Part shown: in pieces, positions 54,121 through 63,435 of the stretch
Layout of the letters: every line of letters begins with the position of its first letter
Numbering within the stretch: the first letter of the stretch is position 1
NCBI GenBank assembly: GCA_015057085.1
Contig: SVFB01000036.1
Coordinates: 62,001-126,000 of the forward strand
DNA: 64,000 nucleotides
Direction: 5' to 3'
Origin: Lachnospiraceae bacterium
GTDB lineage: Bacteria; Bacillota; Clostridia; Lachnospirales; Lachnospiraceae
Notes under the pieces: model-generated
Databases searched by the model: none
Seen by the model: the letters and a program-made list of their open reading frames with translations, nothing else
Told to the model about the DNA's origin: nothing
Translations under genes and position numbers: made by a program

Positions 54121-55842
54121 ATGAAGTTATGTGTGAATGGACATCAAATTAGCGATAGCAGCAAGTTTTGTCCATATTGCGGAGCTCCGGTTGCATCAGA
54201 ACCGGTTGCCCCAGAACCTGTTACACCAGAAGCGGTTACACCAGAAGCGGTGACACCAGAAGCGGTGGTACCAGAACCGGTGGCTCCAGAACCAGTGGCT
54301 CCAGAACCAGTGGCTCCAGAACAGGTGGCCACAGAACCGGTTGCACCGGAACCGGTAGCGGCTGAGCAGCAGAATCAGGGGGCATATGATGCTGCACCAC
54401 AGCAGACTTACGAGCAACCACAGCAGACTTACGGCCAGCCACAGCAGCCATACGGCCAGCCACAGCAGCCATACGGCCAGCCGCAGCAGCCATACGGCCA
54501 GCCACAGCAACCATACGGTCAGCCGCAACAGTCATACGGCCAGCCACAGCAGACTTATGGTCAGCCACAGCAGCCATACGGTCAGCCACAGCAACCATAC
54601 GGTCAGCCACAGCAGCCATACGGTCAGCAGGGTCAAGGATATTATGGTGCTGCACCGCAACAAATGGATCAAAAGAAGAAAAAGAAGAAAAAGAGCAAAG
54701 CACCGCTCATTATAATTTTGATTTTAGTTGTAATCATTGGTGCGGTTTCAGCACTTTTGTTTGTACCGGCTTCACCGCTGAATTTATTAAACGGAAGCTT
54801 CCAGGAGATGTTACATATTTCAGAGAAATACGAAACCAACGATGAGGATGACTTTACAGGAGAGGATCAGGATGTGGAAGACGGATTCTATTCCTATGAG
54901 GCTTCTGTGGATGGAATCGATTTTTCATTCCTTTATCCTGAAACAGCAACAGTAGACGATGGAAGCGACGGAGTATCAATCATCACAGATTCTGATGCTA
55001 CCATTCAAATCTCAGCGAAGGATAAAAAGGTATATAGCCTGAAGAAATACTTCAAGAAATTTGAAGAGGAATTGGAAGATGACGATGTCGATATCGATGA
55101 AGTTGGCGATATTCAGAAGGTTTCTGTAGGTGAAAAGACGCTTTACCGTGTAAGTATCCAGGGTAAGAAGAACAGTTCAAGCATGCAGTATGATCGCTAT
55201 ATTGAAAGCTATGGAAAGTTCTATATTCAATATACGGTTAACAGCGTTGATGGAATCGAAGGTACATTGCGCCATGTGGTAGAGTCATTGTTTGTGAATA
55301 AAGGTGCATACAAAGAAGTGGAACCTGCGACAGAGACCGAAACAGAGACTCCGCTTCCAACAGAGACCGAAACAGAATCAGAGACAAACAGCCAGGGTGG
55401 TTCCACAACAGAGCAAACAGCAACTGTAAATATCGGAAGCGTTGATGTGGTTTATCCTTCCAATATTGCGACAATAGATGAAAACACAGGAAATGATGAT
55501 ATCACATTTACATTCGGAAATGATGATTCTGTCAATCTCTATTCTGTCACATATGATTCTGCGGAAGCAGCCATCGAGCAGTTGAAAGTTAATTATGATG
55601 ATTCTTTCAAAAATTATGAGACTGAGGTGACAGAGCTTAAGGTTGGTAGCACCGGACAGGGCGGAAATCTTTATTATTACAATTATTATATTAAAGATTA
55701 TGACTATCAAGTGTATGTGTGTGCTTTTGATAGTGTGTCTGAGCCTGGAAAAGTATGGGTTATTTATTCTGTTGCAGATAATAGCAACAATACTGACCAG
55801 ACAACGGTTATTAATACGATTGTCGGATATACAACCTTTTAA
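54121..55842 (+). CDS. Zinc-ribbon membrane protein with Pro/Gln repeats
   Basis: 573 residues. N-terminal zinc ribbon (CVNGHQISDSSKFCPYCG), then pentapeptide repeats of EPVAP/EAVTP (about 25-80) and about twelve heptapeptide repeats of QPQQPYG (about 95-175). A basic stretch KKKKKKKSK precedes one membrane segment (APLIIILILVVIIGAVSALLFV, about 195-216). The outer part has two related beta-rich domains joined by a Thr/Glu-rich linker (ATETETETPLPTETETESE). Probably a surface or envelope protein; function unknown. Antisense ORFs over the repeats are shadows. Confidence 0.88.
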   Translation: MKLCVNGHQISDSSKFCPYCGAPVASEPVAPEPVTPEAVTPEAVTPEAVVPEPVAPEPVAPEPVAPEQVATEPVAPEPVAAEQQNQGAYDAAPQQTYEQPQQTYGQPQQPYGQPQQPYGQPQQPYGQPQQPYGQPQQSYGQPQQTYGQPQQPYGQPQQPYGQPQQPYGQQGQGYYGAAPQQMDQKKKKKKKSKAPLIIILILVVIIGAVSALLFVPASPLNLLNGSFQEMLHISEKYETNDEDDFTGEDQDVEDGFYSYEASVDGIDFSFLYPETATVDDGSDGVSIITDSDATIQISAKDKKVYSLKKYFKKFEEELEDDDVDIDEVGDIQKVSVGEKTLYRVSIQGKKNSSSMQYDRYIESYGKFYIQYTVNSVDGIEGTLRHVVESLFVNKGAYKEVEPATETETETPLPTETETESETNSQGGSTTEQTATVNIGSVDVVYPSNIATIDENTGNDDITFTFGNDDSVNLYSVTYDSAEAAIEQLKVNYDDSFKNYETEVTELKVGSTGQGGNLYYYNYYIKDYDYQVYVCAFDSVSEPGKVWVIYSVADNSNNTDQTTVINTIVGYTTF

Positions 55843-55965
55843 CTCAGTCGGGGTACAAGCTCCGACTGAGTTAAACGCTCCGCGAGGATGCGCACGGATT
55901 CGGACAGGAATTTGTCTGCTGAAGCAGACCCGAATCCGGCGCGCAAGACTCGCGAGCGAGTCTTG
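55841..55965 (+). repeat. Structured repeat, copy C
   Basis: Hairpin 1 AACTCAGTCGG-N10-CCGACTGAGTT (its first bases are in the stop codon of the preceding gene). Core AACGCTCCGCGAGGATGCGC. Hairpin 2: outer GGATTCGG/CCGAATCC, unpaired ACAGGAATTT, inner GTCTGC-TGAA-GCAGAC. Hairpin 3: CAAGACTCG-CGAG-CGAGTCTTG. Arms differ from copies A and D, but the pairing is perfect. Confidence 0.85.
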
Positions 55966-56009
55966 ACAAATCTAAATAAAAAATAAACTCATAAATAATT
56001 GATAAAAAG

Positions 56010-56089
56010 AAACTGTTTATAATTGACAACTATTTTTACGGAGTCTAGAATGGCTTTATGTAAAAAGTGAGGTCAATGATAAACAGTTT
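56010..56089 (+). promoter_or_regulatory. Promoter embedded in a long inverted repeat
   Basis: Arms AAACTGTTTATAATTGAC and GTCAATGATAAACAGTTT pair at 17 of 18 positions. Between them lies a promoter TTGACA-N17-TAGAAT (56023-56051) and an inner TTTTTAC/GTAAAAA pair. The second arm runs into TTTTTTTT. It could be two operator arms around the promoter of the MarR-ABC operon, or a transcript that folds as an attenuator. Confidence 0.6.
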
Positions 56090-56094
56090 TTTTT

Positions 56095-56210
56095 ATCTCA
56101 GTCTTATCCGACTGAGATAAACGCTCCGCGAGGATGCGCAGAGATTTGCATATGAAATATGTCAGCTACGCTGACGCAAATCTCGCGCCAAGTCTCGCGA
56201 GCGAGACTTG
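56095..56210 (+). repeat. Structured repeat, copy D
   Basis: Hairpin 1 ATCTCAGTC-ttatcc-GACTGAGAT. Core AACGCTCCGCGAGGATGCGC. Hairpin 2: outer GAGATTTGC/GCAAATCTC, unpaired ATATGAAATAT, inner GTCAGC-TAC-GCTGAC. Hairpin 3: CAAGTCTCG-CGAG-CGAGACTTG. It lies in the leader of the MarR gene at 56247, downstream of its promoter. Confidence 0.85.
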
Positions 56211-56246
56211 AATTACAGACAAAAGCCTGAGAAAGGAGTTGAGGAA

Positions 56247-56708
56247 GTGTTCAAATGTAAACAATCAGAGCAAGACAGAGAAGGTTTGCTAAAAAGCAAC
56301 CAGTTCGTTTTGGGATTGAAGCTGAAATTTGATGAGTTGCGTAAAAAATACGACTTAAAGAAAGTAGAAATGCAGATCCTATGGTGTGTTTATGTAGCAG
56401 ATGATAAGGTTAATACACCCGGTGAGATATGCAGACATCTGGCGATGAATAAGGCAATGGTTTCAAAGGGACTTGATTCTTTGTATCAGCGCAAGATGGT
56501 TACCTATTGGGTCGATGATAAGGACCGAAGATATGTGCATTATACCATTGGCGAGAACGGAGAAGCCATATGCGAAGATTTTGAGCGTTTATGGGAATAT
56601 ATGAAAGAAAGACTGTTCAAAGGAATCCCTCAAAAAGATGTGGATACGTTTTTGAAGGTGGCAAAGAAGATGCACGAAAACCTTCTTGAATTAGAGGAAC
56701 TAAAATAA
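56247..56708 (+). CDS. MarR-family transcriptional regulator
   Basis: 153 residues from the GTG at 56247 (MFKCKQSEQ), eight bases after AAAGGAG. The track start at 56208 is a TTG lying within the repeat and lacks a ribosome site. Winged helix-turn-helix: NTPGEICRHLAMNKAMVSKGLDSLYQRKMV, wing DDKDRRYVHYTI. It heads the second ABC exporter operon and probably represses it through the inverted repeat at 56010. Confidence 0.88.
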   Translation: MFKCKQSEQDREGLLKSNQFVLGLKLKFDELRKKYDLKKVEMQILWCVYVADDKVNTPGEICRHLAMNKAMVSKGLDSLYQRKMVTYWVDDKDRRYVHYTIGENGEAICEDFERLWEYMKERLFKGIPQKDVDTFLKVAKKMHENLLELEELK

Positions 56709-56726
56709 CAGGAGGAAAGCAGTTAT

Positions 56727-58517
56727 ATGTTGAAGTTATTAAAGAGAATGAAGGCGGCTGATGTAATCGTAGCGTTGATTGCAGTTGTCTTTATTGTATT
56801 CCAGGTATGGCTGGATTTGAAATTACCGGATTATATGGCGGACATTACCACATTAATCAATACCGGTGTGGAAGATATGAAGGATGTCTGGATTGCCGGA
56901 GGCAAGATGCTATTATGTGCTTTTGGAAGTATGGCAGGAGCGCTTGTGGTTGCAATCTGTGCATCACGGATTTCATCTGATTTTGGTGCGAGTTTGCGTG
57001 AGCAACTGTATTTAAAGGTGCAATCCTTTTCCATGGAAGAGATGAACCGATTCTCTACAGCCAGCTTAATTACCCGTTCCACCAATGATATCACACAGAT
57101 TCAGTTGGTGATTGTAATGGGATTACAGGTTATCGTCAAAGCTCCGATTACAGCAGTCTGGGCAATTTCTAAGATCTATAACAAAGGAATTGAATGGACC
57201 ATAGCCACTTTTATCACAGTTGTGATTCTCTTAATCGGCGTTGCAATTGTATTATTTTTGGCAAGACCAAAGTTTCGCAAGATGCAGACTTTAACGGATA
57301 ATATCAACCGTGTAACCAGAGAAAATCTAAGCGGACTTTCCGTTGTCAGAGCTTACAATGCGGAGCATTATCAGGAAGATAAATTCGAACAGGCAAATGA
57401 TGAATTAACACGTACTTCCTTATTTACCAGCCGTACAATGTCGACGATGATGCCATTTATCGGTCTGTTGATGAACGGTCTTTCGATTTCGATTTATGCA
57501 ATCGGAGCCGCTTTAATCAATGGCGTGACAATCAACGCGGATATGTCTAATATGGCCGAGGCAATGACAGAACGAATGGAATTATTTTCCAATATGGTAG
57601 TATTTACCTCTTATGCATTGCAGGTTGTCATGGCATTTATGATGCTGGTTGTAATCTTCATTTTGATGCCTCGTGCATCTGTAGCAGCAGAGCGAATCAA
57701 TGAAGTTCTTGAAACCAAACCGAATATCAAAGATGGAACGCGTACCCAGGGTGAAAATCAGATGGTAGGAGAAGTCGAATTCCGTGATGTTTCATTCCGA
57801 TATCCGGATGCCGGCGGCAATATGTTAGAGCATATTTCATTTAAAGCTCATCGCGGTGATACCGTCGCCATCATCGGTGCAACAGGTTGTGGCAAGACAA
57901 CTGCCATTAATTTGATTCCGAGATTTTATGATGTGACAGAGGGAGCAGTTTTAGTAGATGGTGTGGATGTGCGAGAGTATACGCAGGCTGCATTGCACAA
58001 TAAAATCGGATATGTATCTCAAAAGGCATTTCTGTTTAAGGGAACAATCGAATCCAATATCGCCTTTGGTGATAACGGAAAGGAACCGGTAACGGAAGAA
58101 AAAGTGTTAGATGCTATCGACATTTCCTGCAGCGCTCATTTCGTGGGCAAGAAGGAAGATGGAATTCATAGCGAAGTGGTTCAGGGCGGAAATAACTTCT
58201 CCGGCGGACAAAAGCAGAGACTTTCCATTGCAAGAGCAGTTGCCAGAGGTGCAGAGATTTTGATTTTCGACGATTCTTTTTCAGCATTGGATTATAAAAC
58301 CGATCGCACTGTACGTCACTTGTTGGAAGAGCGTTGCAAGGATGTGACGAAGATTATTGTTGCACAGCGAATCGGAACTATTCGAAATGCAGATACCATT
58401 ATTGTAATGGAGGATGGCAAGATTGCCGGTATGGGAACACATAAACAATTGATGGAAAGCTGCGAAGTCTATCAGCAGATTGCACTTTCACAGCTGACAG
58501 AAGAAGAGCTTGCATAG
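56727..58517 (+). CDS. ABC exporter half-transporter with degenerate nucleotide site
   Basis: 596 residues, membrane domain then ATPase. Walker A GATGCGKTTA, signature FSGGQKQRLS, Walker B ILIFDDSFSALD with Asp in place of the catalytic Glu. This is the degenerate half of a heterodimeric exporter; the canonical half is the next gene. The overall plan equals the 26528-30189 pair, but the two systems differ in sequence and regulator. Confidence 0.93.
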   Translation: MLKLLKRMKAADVIVALIAVVFIVFQVWLDLKLPDYMADITTLINTGVEDMKDVWIAGGKMLLCAFGSMAGALVVAICASRISSDFGASLREQLYLKVQSFSMEEMNRFSTASLITRSTNDITQIQLVIVMGLQVIVKAPITAVWAISKIYNKGIEWTIATFITVVILLIGVAIVLFLARPKFRKMQTLTDNINRVTRENLSGLSVVRAYNAEHYQEDKFEQANDELTRTSLFTSRTMSTMMPFIGLLMNGLSISIYAIGAALINGVTINADMSNMAEAMTERMELFSNMVVFTSYALQVVMAFMMLVVIFILMPRASVAAERINEVLETKPNIKDGTRTQGENQMVGEVEFRDVSFRYPDAGGNMLEHISFKAHRGDTVAIIGATGCGKTTAINLIPRFYDVTEGAVLVDGVDVREYTQAALHNKIGYVSQKAFLFKGTIESNIAFGDNGKEPVTEEKVLDAIDISCSAHFVGKKEDGIHSEVVQGGNNFSGGQKQRLSIARAVARGAEILIFDDSFSALDYKTDRTVRHLLEERCKDVTKIIVAQRIGTIRNADTIIVMEDGKIAGMGTHKQLMESCEVYQQIALSQLTEEELA

Positions 58518-58533
58518 AGAGGAGGAAACAAAA

Positions 58534-60327
58534 GTGCCAAGACCAAATAGAACTGAATTTGATACAAAAAAATATCCGGGCGCATGGAAGAAAATCCTCC
58601 GATATTGTAAGGATTATGCGGTGCTTCTGGTAATCGCTGTTGTTGCGGCAATCGGAGGAACCATTTGTACGTTAAATGGTCCGGATTGGTTAAAAGAAGT
58701 GACCAATACCATCACCGAAGGAATTACAACTTCGATTGACATGGATAAGATTACACATATTATCCTGGTACTTGCTACGATTTATCTGGTAGGAACACTG
58801 CTTAGCCTTGTCCAGACTCAGGTGATGGCTTATGTGACGCAGATGGTTTCTAAGCGACTGCGTACAGATATTTCTCACAAGATTAATCGTCTGCCGATGG
58901 CCTATTTCGGTAAGACAACAACAGGAGATGTATTAAGCCGTGTGACAAATGATGTGGACACACTCGGTCAGTCATTAAACCAAAGTGTGGGAACCTTGGT
59001 TTCTGCAATCACATTGTTTTTCGGTTCAATCTTTATGATGTTAAGAAGCAACGGAATTTTGACGTTGGCAGCCATTGGCTCTACTATCATCGGATTTCTC
59101 TTTATGTTTCTTATCATGGGAAGATCTCAGAAATATTTCCGCGCGCAGCAAAAGATGTTAGGTGAGGTGAATGGTTTCGTCGAAGAAGCTTATACCGGAC
59201 ATACATTGATTAAATCCTATAATGGGGAAGAAAACGGACGTGCAATCTTTAAAGAGATGAACGAAAAACATAAGCGTGCAGCTTTCCGCGCTCAGACCTT
59301 ATCAGGACTTATGATGCCATTGATGGGATTTATCGGAAATCTTGGATTTGTGGCTGTTTGCGTTGTGGGTGCAGCTTTGGCAATCGATGGAAAAATCAGC
59401 TTTGGTACCATTGTGGCATTTATGGTATATGTTCGCTTGTTCGTGCAACCGTTGTCCCAGATGTCTCAGGGCGTTCAGGCATTGCAGTCTGCTTCTGCGG
59501 CAGGCGGAAGAATCTTTGAATTCTTAGAGGCTCCTGAAATGGAAGAAGAAACTCAAAAGCCTGATAGATTTGAGGTGGTAGATGGAATCAAAGGCCATGT
59601 TAAATTCTCACACGTCAAATTTGGATACAACCCGGATAAAATCATCATCAACGATTTCTCGGCGGAAGCAAAGCCGGGGCAAAAGATTGCAATTGTTGGA
59701 CCGACAGGTGCTGGAAAAACGACTCTGGTCAATTTGTTAATGCGCTTTTATGAGACAAACTCCGGAGATATTACCATTGATGGGGTTTCGATTAAGGATG
59801 TTAAGCGTGAGGCTGTGCATGAACAGTTTTGTATGGTGCTTCAGGACACATGGATGTTTGAAGGCACGGTTAGAGAGAATTTAGCTTACAGCACCCCGGG
59901 AATTTCGGATGAACAAATTGAGAAAGCCTGCCGTGCAGTGGGATTGCATCACTTTATCCAATCATTGCCGAAGGGATATGATACAATTTTAAATGATGCA
60001 GTGAATTTATCTCAGGGACAAAAGCAGCAGATGACCATTGCCCGCGCCATGTTAGAAGATCGTCCGATGTTGATTTTGGATGAAGCAACCTCTTCTGTAG
60101 ATACGAGAACAGAGTTGAAAATCCAAAAAGCAATGGACGAATTGATGAAGAACAGAACCTCGTTTGTGATTGCACATCGACTTTCTACTATCAAGAATGC
60201 AGATTTGATTCTGGTATTAAAGGACGGAGATGTAATCGAAAGTGGAAATCATGATGAATTGATGGCACAAGGTGGCTTCTATAGTGATTTGTATAATTCA
60301 CAGTTTGAGCCGGAGGAAATCGCATAA
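58534..60327 (+). CDS. ABC exporter half-transporter with canonical nucleotide site
   Basis: 597 residues from the GTG at 58534, behind GAGGAGG. The track's start at 58510 lies in the ribosome-site region. Six membrane segments, then Walker A GPTGAGKTT, signature LSQGQKQQ and canonical Walker B LILDEATSSVD with switch VIAHRLST. It forms the heterodimer with the preceding gene product. Confidence 0.93.
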   Translation: MPRPNRTEFDTKKYPGAWKKILRYCKDYAVLLVIAVVAAIGGTICTLNGPDWLKEVTNTITEGITTSIDMDKITHIILVLATIYLVGTLLSLVQTQVMAYVTQMVSKRLRTDISHKINRLPMAYFGKTTTGDVLSRVTNDVDTLGQSLNQSVGTLVSAITLFFGSIFMMLRSNGILTLAAIGSTIIGFLFMFLIMGRSQKYFRAQQKMLGEVNGFVEEAYTGHTLIKSYNGEENGRAIFKEMNEKHKRAAFRAQTLSGLMMPLMGFIGNLGFVAVCVVGAALAIDGKISFGTIVAFMVYVRLFVQPLSQMSQGVQALQSASAAGGRIFEFLEAPEMEEETQKPDRFEVVDGIKGHVKFSHVKFGYNPDKIIINDFSAEAKPGQKIAIVGPTGAGKTTLVNLLMRFYETNSGDITIDGVSIKDVKREAVHEQFCMVLQDTWMFEGTVRENLAYSTPGISDEQIEKACRAVGLHHFIQSLPKGYDTILNDAVNLSQGQKQQMTIARAMLEDRPMLILDEATSSVDTRTELKIQKAMDELMKNRTSFVIAHRLSTIKNADLILVLKDGDVIESGNHDELMAQGGFYSDLYNSQFEPEEIA

Positions 60328-60351
60328 AACCGAATGCAGTAGGGAGAATAT

Positions 60352-63300
60352 ATGTTAGAGTTAAAGAATATCAAAAAGGATTATCCTGCAGGAAGCGGCG
60401 TGGTTCATGCCTTAAAAGGAATTGATTTGAAATTCAGACATAATGAATTCGTATCGATTTTAGGACCATCCGGATGTGGAAAGACCACAATGCTCAATAT
60501 CATCGGAGGACTGGACAAGTATACGGACGGTGATTTGATCATCAACGGAACTTCTACCAAAAAGTACAAAGACAGAGACTGGGATTCTTATCGCAATCAT
60601 ACCATTGGATTTGTATTTCAAAGTTACAATCTGATTCCTCATCAGAGCGTATTGATGAATGTGGAACTTGCTTTGACACTTTCCGGTGTCAGCAAGTCTG
60701 AAAGAAAGAGACGTGCAAAAGAAGCTTTAGAGAAAGTCGGACTGGGCGACCAGATTCATAAAAAGCCGAATAAGATGTCCGGTGGACAGATGCAGCGTGT
60801 AGCCATCGCCCGTGCCATCGTGAATAATCCGGATATTATTATGGCGGATGAACCAACAGGAGCCTTGGATACAGAGACCAGTATTCAGGTTATGGACATC
60901 TTAAAGGAAATCGCAAAGGATCGTCTTGTTATTATGGTAACGCACAATCCGGATTTGGCGGAGCGCTATTCCACCCGAATTATCAAAATGCTGGATGGCA
61001 AATTGCTGGATGATTCTAATCCGCTGACGGAGGATGATGTCAGAGAAGAAAAGCGCATCGAGGCGCAAAAGGCCAGCGAGAATCAAGGCAAAAAGCGCAA
61101 GCGCAAAGAGAAGAAACCTTCTATGTCATTTGGAACTTCCTTTGGTCTTTCTTTGAAAAATTTGTTTACCAAAAAGGGACGAACCATTTTGACTGCATTT
61201 GCAGGAAGCATTGGTATCATAGGAATTGCATTGATTTCTTCTGTTTCGAACGGATTAAATACTTATATCGATCAGGTTCAGGAGGAAACATTATCATCTT
61301 ATCCGCTTACAATCGAGGCTAGTTCAGTAGACTTATCTACGTTGTTAACCGTCTTCATGGGCGGAAATACCGGCGATAGAGAACATGGAGATGATGGCAT
61401 CTACATGAATCCAATCATGTATGATATGATTGATGCCTTAAATAATGCAGAAACCACGGAAAATGATCTGAAGTCATTTAAGCAGTTTATCGAATCAGAA
61501 CGCGCAAACAAAGATTCGGACACCGGATTGGATGAGGCATTGGCAGCAGTTCAGTATTCCTATGACTTAAATCTTTTGGTTTATACGGAAAATATTGATG
61601 GTACCATTCAATATTCCGATTCAGAAGAATTGCTCAACGATTTGATTACGGAATATATGGGAATTGATATGTCCTATATGGATACCATGGATTCCTCTTC
61701 AGGAAATTTATCCGCATTTTCCTCCATGTCTAGCATGAGCAGTATGACAGGATCTTCGGAACTTTGGTCAGAGATGATTGAGGGTGATGACGGCGCACTC
61801 ATCAGCGATATGGTATTTAATCAATATGATTTGGTTTACGGAAGTTGGCCAAATGATTACAACGAAGTGGTTGTAGTCTTAGACGAAAACAATGAGTTGA
61901 CCGATATGTCACTTTATGCATTGGGTCTGATTTCTGAAGAAGAAATGGGAGCCTTGATGAAGTCTGTTATGGACGGAAGCGAAGCAACCCTTTCCACCAA
62001 TGAATGGAGCTATGAAGATCTTTGCAACAGAGAATACAAGGTGATTCTGAATTCTTCTTGCTACAGCTATGATGAAAACTCAGGTTTGTATACGGATTTA
62101 AGAGATACAGAAGCCGGAATTCAATATCTTTATAACAATGCAATTCCGCTGAAAGTAGTGGGCGTGATTAAACCAAATGAGGATGCGAATGCAGGAATCA
62201 TCGACGGTTCTATCGCATATACCTCTGCGTTGACCAAATATGTAATTGAAGAGTCCGGAAAGTCTGAGGCAATTCAGGCGCAAATCGATAGTCCGAATAA
62301 GGATGTGATTTCAGGATTGCCATTTAAGACCAGCACAACGGATTTGTCAGATGCTGATAAGGCTCAGTATTTCTTAGATTATATTGAGGAATTAACAGAT
62401 GAAGAAAAGGCCACACTTTATGGCTTGATTCTTACCACACCTCCGGAAGCAGAGTTGGAGCAGATGGTGGATGATGCCATGGCAGATGTGGACCGTGCGA
62501 CCATGGAAGAGAATCTTCGAACGGTTATGGAAGAACAGCTGGGTATGGCAGAAAGCGATATCGATCACTATTTCGAAGATTTATCCGACGAGGATATGGC
62601 CACTTATTATCGAACATTAGTGGAGCAGCAGATTCGAGCACAGTATGCGGCTACGGCTAGCGAACAGATTGCAACCATGTCTCCGGAGCAGTTGGTAGCA
62701 GGACTTACCGCAGCAGTCGACAATTATACAACAGAAGAAGAAGCATATTATTATGACGAGGTTTTGGAATTCTCCGAGTCCAATTATGAAGCAAATCTGA
62801 CGGAGTTAGGATATGTAGATATCGAATCTCCAACACAGATTGCATTATATTCTTCTGATTTTGACAGTAAGGATGTCATCGAGGATGCCATTGAGATCTA
62901 TAACGAAGACAAGGAAGAATTAGAGCAAATCACTTACACAGATTATGTGGGTCTTATGATGGGCTCTGTCAGCATGATCATCAATGCCATCAGCTATGTG
63001 TTGATTGCATTTGTATCGATTTCGCTGATTGTATCTTCGATTATGATTGGTGTCATCACCTTGATTTCTGTTCAGGAGAGAACAAAGGAAATCGGTATTT
63101 TGCGTGCCATCGGTGCATCTAAGAAGAATGTTTCTAGAATGTTTAATGCAGAGACGATTATCATTGGATTTGTGGCCGGACTTTTGGGCGTTGTCATCAG
63201 CGCATTGCTTTGCCTGCCAATCAATGCAGTGATTCATCACTTGACGGATATTCATAATCTCAATGCATCACTTCCGGTTGGTGCAGCAGTCATTTTGATT

Positions 63301-63393
63301 ATGATCAGTATTTTACTGACGATGTTAGCAGGACTGATACCATCAAGAAGTGCAGCAAAGAAAGATCCTGTAGAAGCATTAAGAAGCGAATAG
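60352..63393 (+). CDS. ABC ATPase fused to FtsX-like permease (MacB-type)
   Basis: 1013 residues. Residues 1-230 are a LolD/MacB-type ATPase: Walker [11 protein letters not shown], signature [15 protein letters not shown], Walker [14 protein letters not shown] basic linker (KKRKRKEKK) leads to the first membrane segment (about 275-300). An extracytoplasmic region of about 550 acidic, Ser/Met-rich residues follows. Three C-terminal segments carry the FtsX fold ([25 protein letters not shown]). MacB-type proteins move no substrate through the membrane but drive work outside it, such as peptide or lipoprotein export. It lies 24 bp after the exporter gene, same operon. Confidence 0.92.
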   Translation: MLELKNIKKDYPAGSGVVHALKGIDLKFRHNEFVSILGPSGCGKTTMLNIIGGLDKYTDGDLIINGTSTKKYKDRDWDSYRNHTIGFVFQSYNLIPHQSVLMNVELALTLSGVSKSERKRRAKEALEKVGLGDQIHKKPNKMSGGQMQRVAIARAIVNNPDIIMADEPTGALDTETSIQVMDILKEIAKDRLVIMVTHNPDLAERYSTRIIKMLDGKLLDDSNPLTEDDVREEKRIEAQKASENQGKKRKRKEKKPSMSFGTSFGLSLKNLFTKKGRTILTAFAGSIGIIGIALISSVSNGLNTYIDQVQEETLSSYPLTIEASSVDLSTLLTVFMGGNTGDREHGDDGIYMNPIMYDMIDALNNAETTENDLKSFKQFIESERANKDSDTGLDEALAAVQYSYDLNLLVYTENIDGTIQYSDSEELLNDLITEYMGIDMSYMDTMDSSSGNLSAFSSMSSMSSMTGSSELWSEMIEGDDGALISDMVFNQYDLVYGSWPNDYNEVVVVLDENNELTDMSLYALGLISEEEMGALMKSVMDGSEATLSTNEWSYEDLCNREYKVILNSSCYSYDENSGLYTDLRDTEAGIQYLYNNAIPLKVVGVIKPNEDANAGIIDGSIAYTSALTKYVIEESGKSEAIQAQIDSPNKDVISGLPFKTSTTDLSDADKAQYFLDYIEELTDEEKATLYGLILTTPPEAELEQMVDDAMADVDRATMEENLRTVMEEQLGMAESDIDHYFEDLSDEDMATYYRTLVEQQIRAQYAATASEQIATMSPEQLVAGLTAAVDNYTTEEEAYYYDEVLEFSESNYEANLTELGYVDIESPTQIALYSSDFDSKDVIEDAIEIYNEDKEELEQITYTDYVGLMMGSVSMIINAISYVLIAFVSISLIVSSIMIGVITLISVQERTKEIGILRAIGASKKNVSRMFNAETIIIGFVAGLLGVVISALLCLPINAVIHHLTDIHNLNASLPVGAAVILIMISILLTMLAGLIPSRSAAKKDPVEALRSE

Positions 63394-63400
63394 GAATTTC

Positions 63401-63435
63401 AACGGTGTACCGATTAGTCGTATCGGTACACCGTT
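63401..63435. terminator. Terminator hairpin between converging genes
   Basis: AACGGTGTACCGAT and ATCGGTACACCGTT form a 14-bp stem. It includes the last bases of the potassium channel gene on the minus strand. Confidence 0.75.

Noticed and set aside
54144-54703. Antisense ORFs (Ala/Gly- and Leu/Trp-rich) over the Pro/Gln repeats
   Set aside because: They are products of the repetitive DNA of the plus-strand gene, with no ribosome sites or plausible domains.
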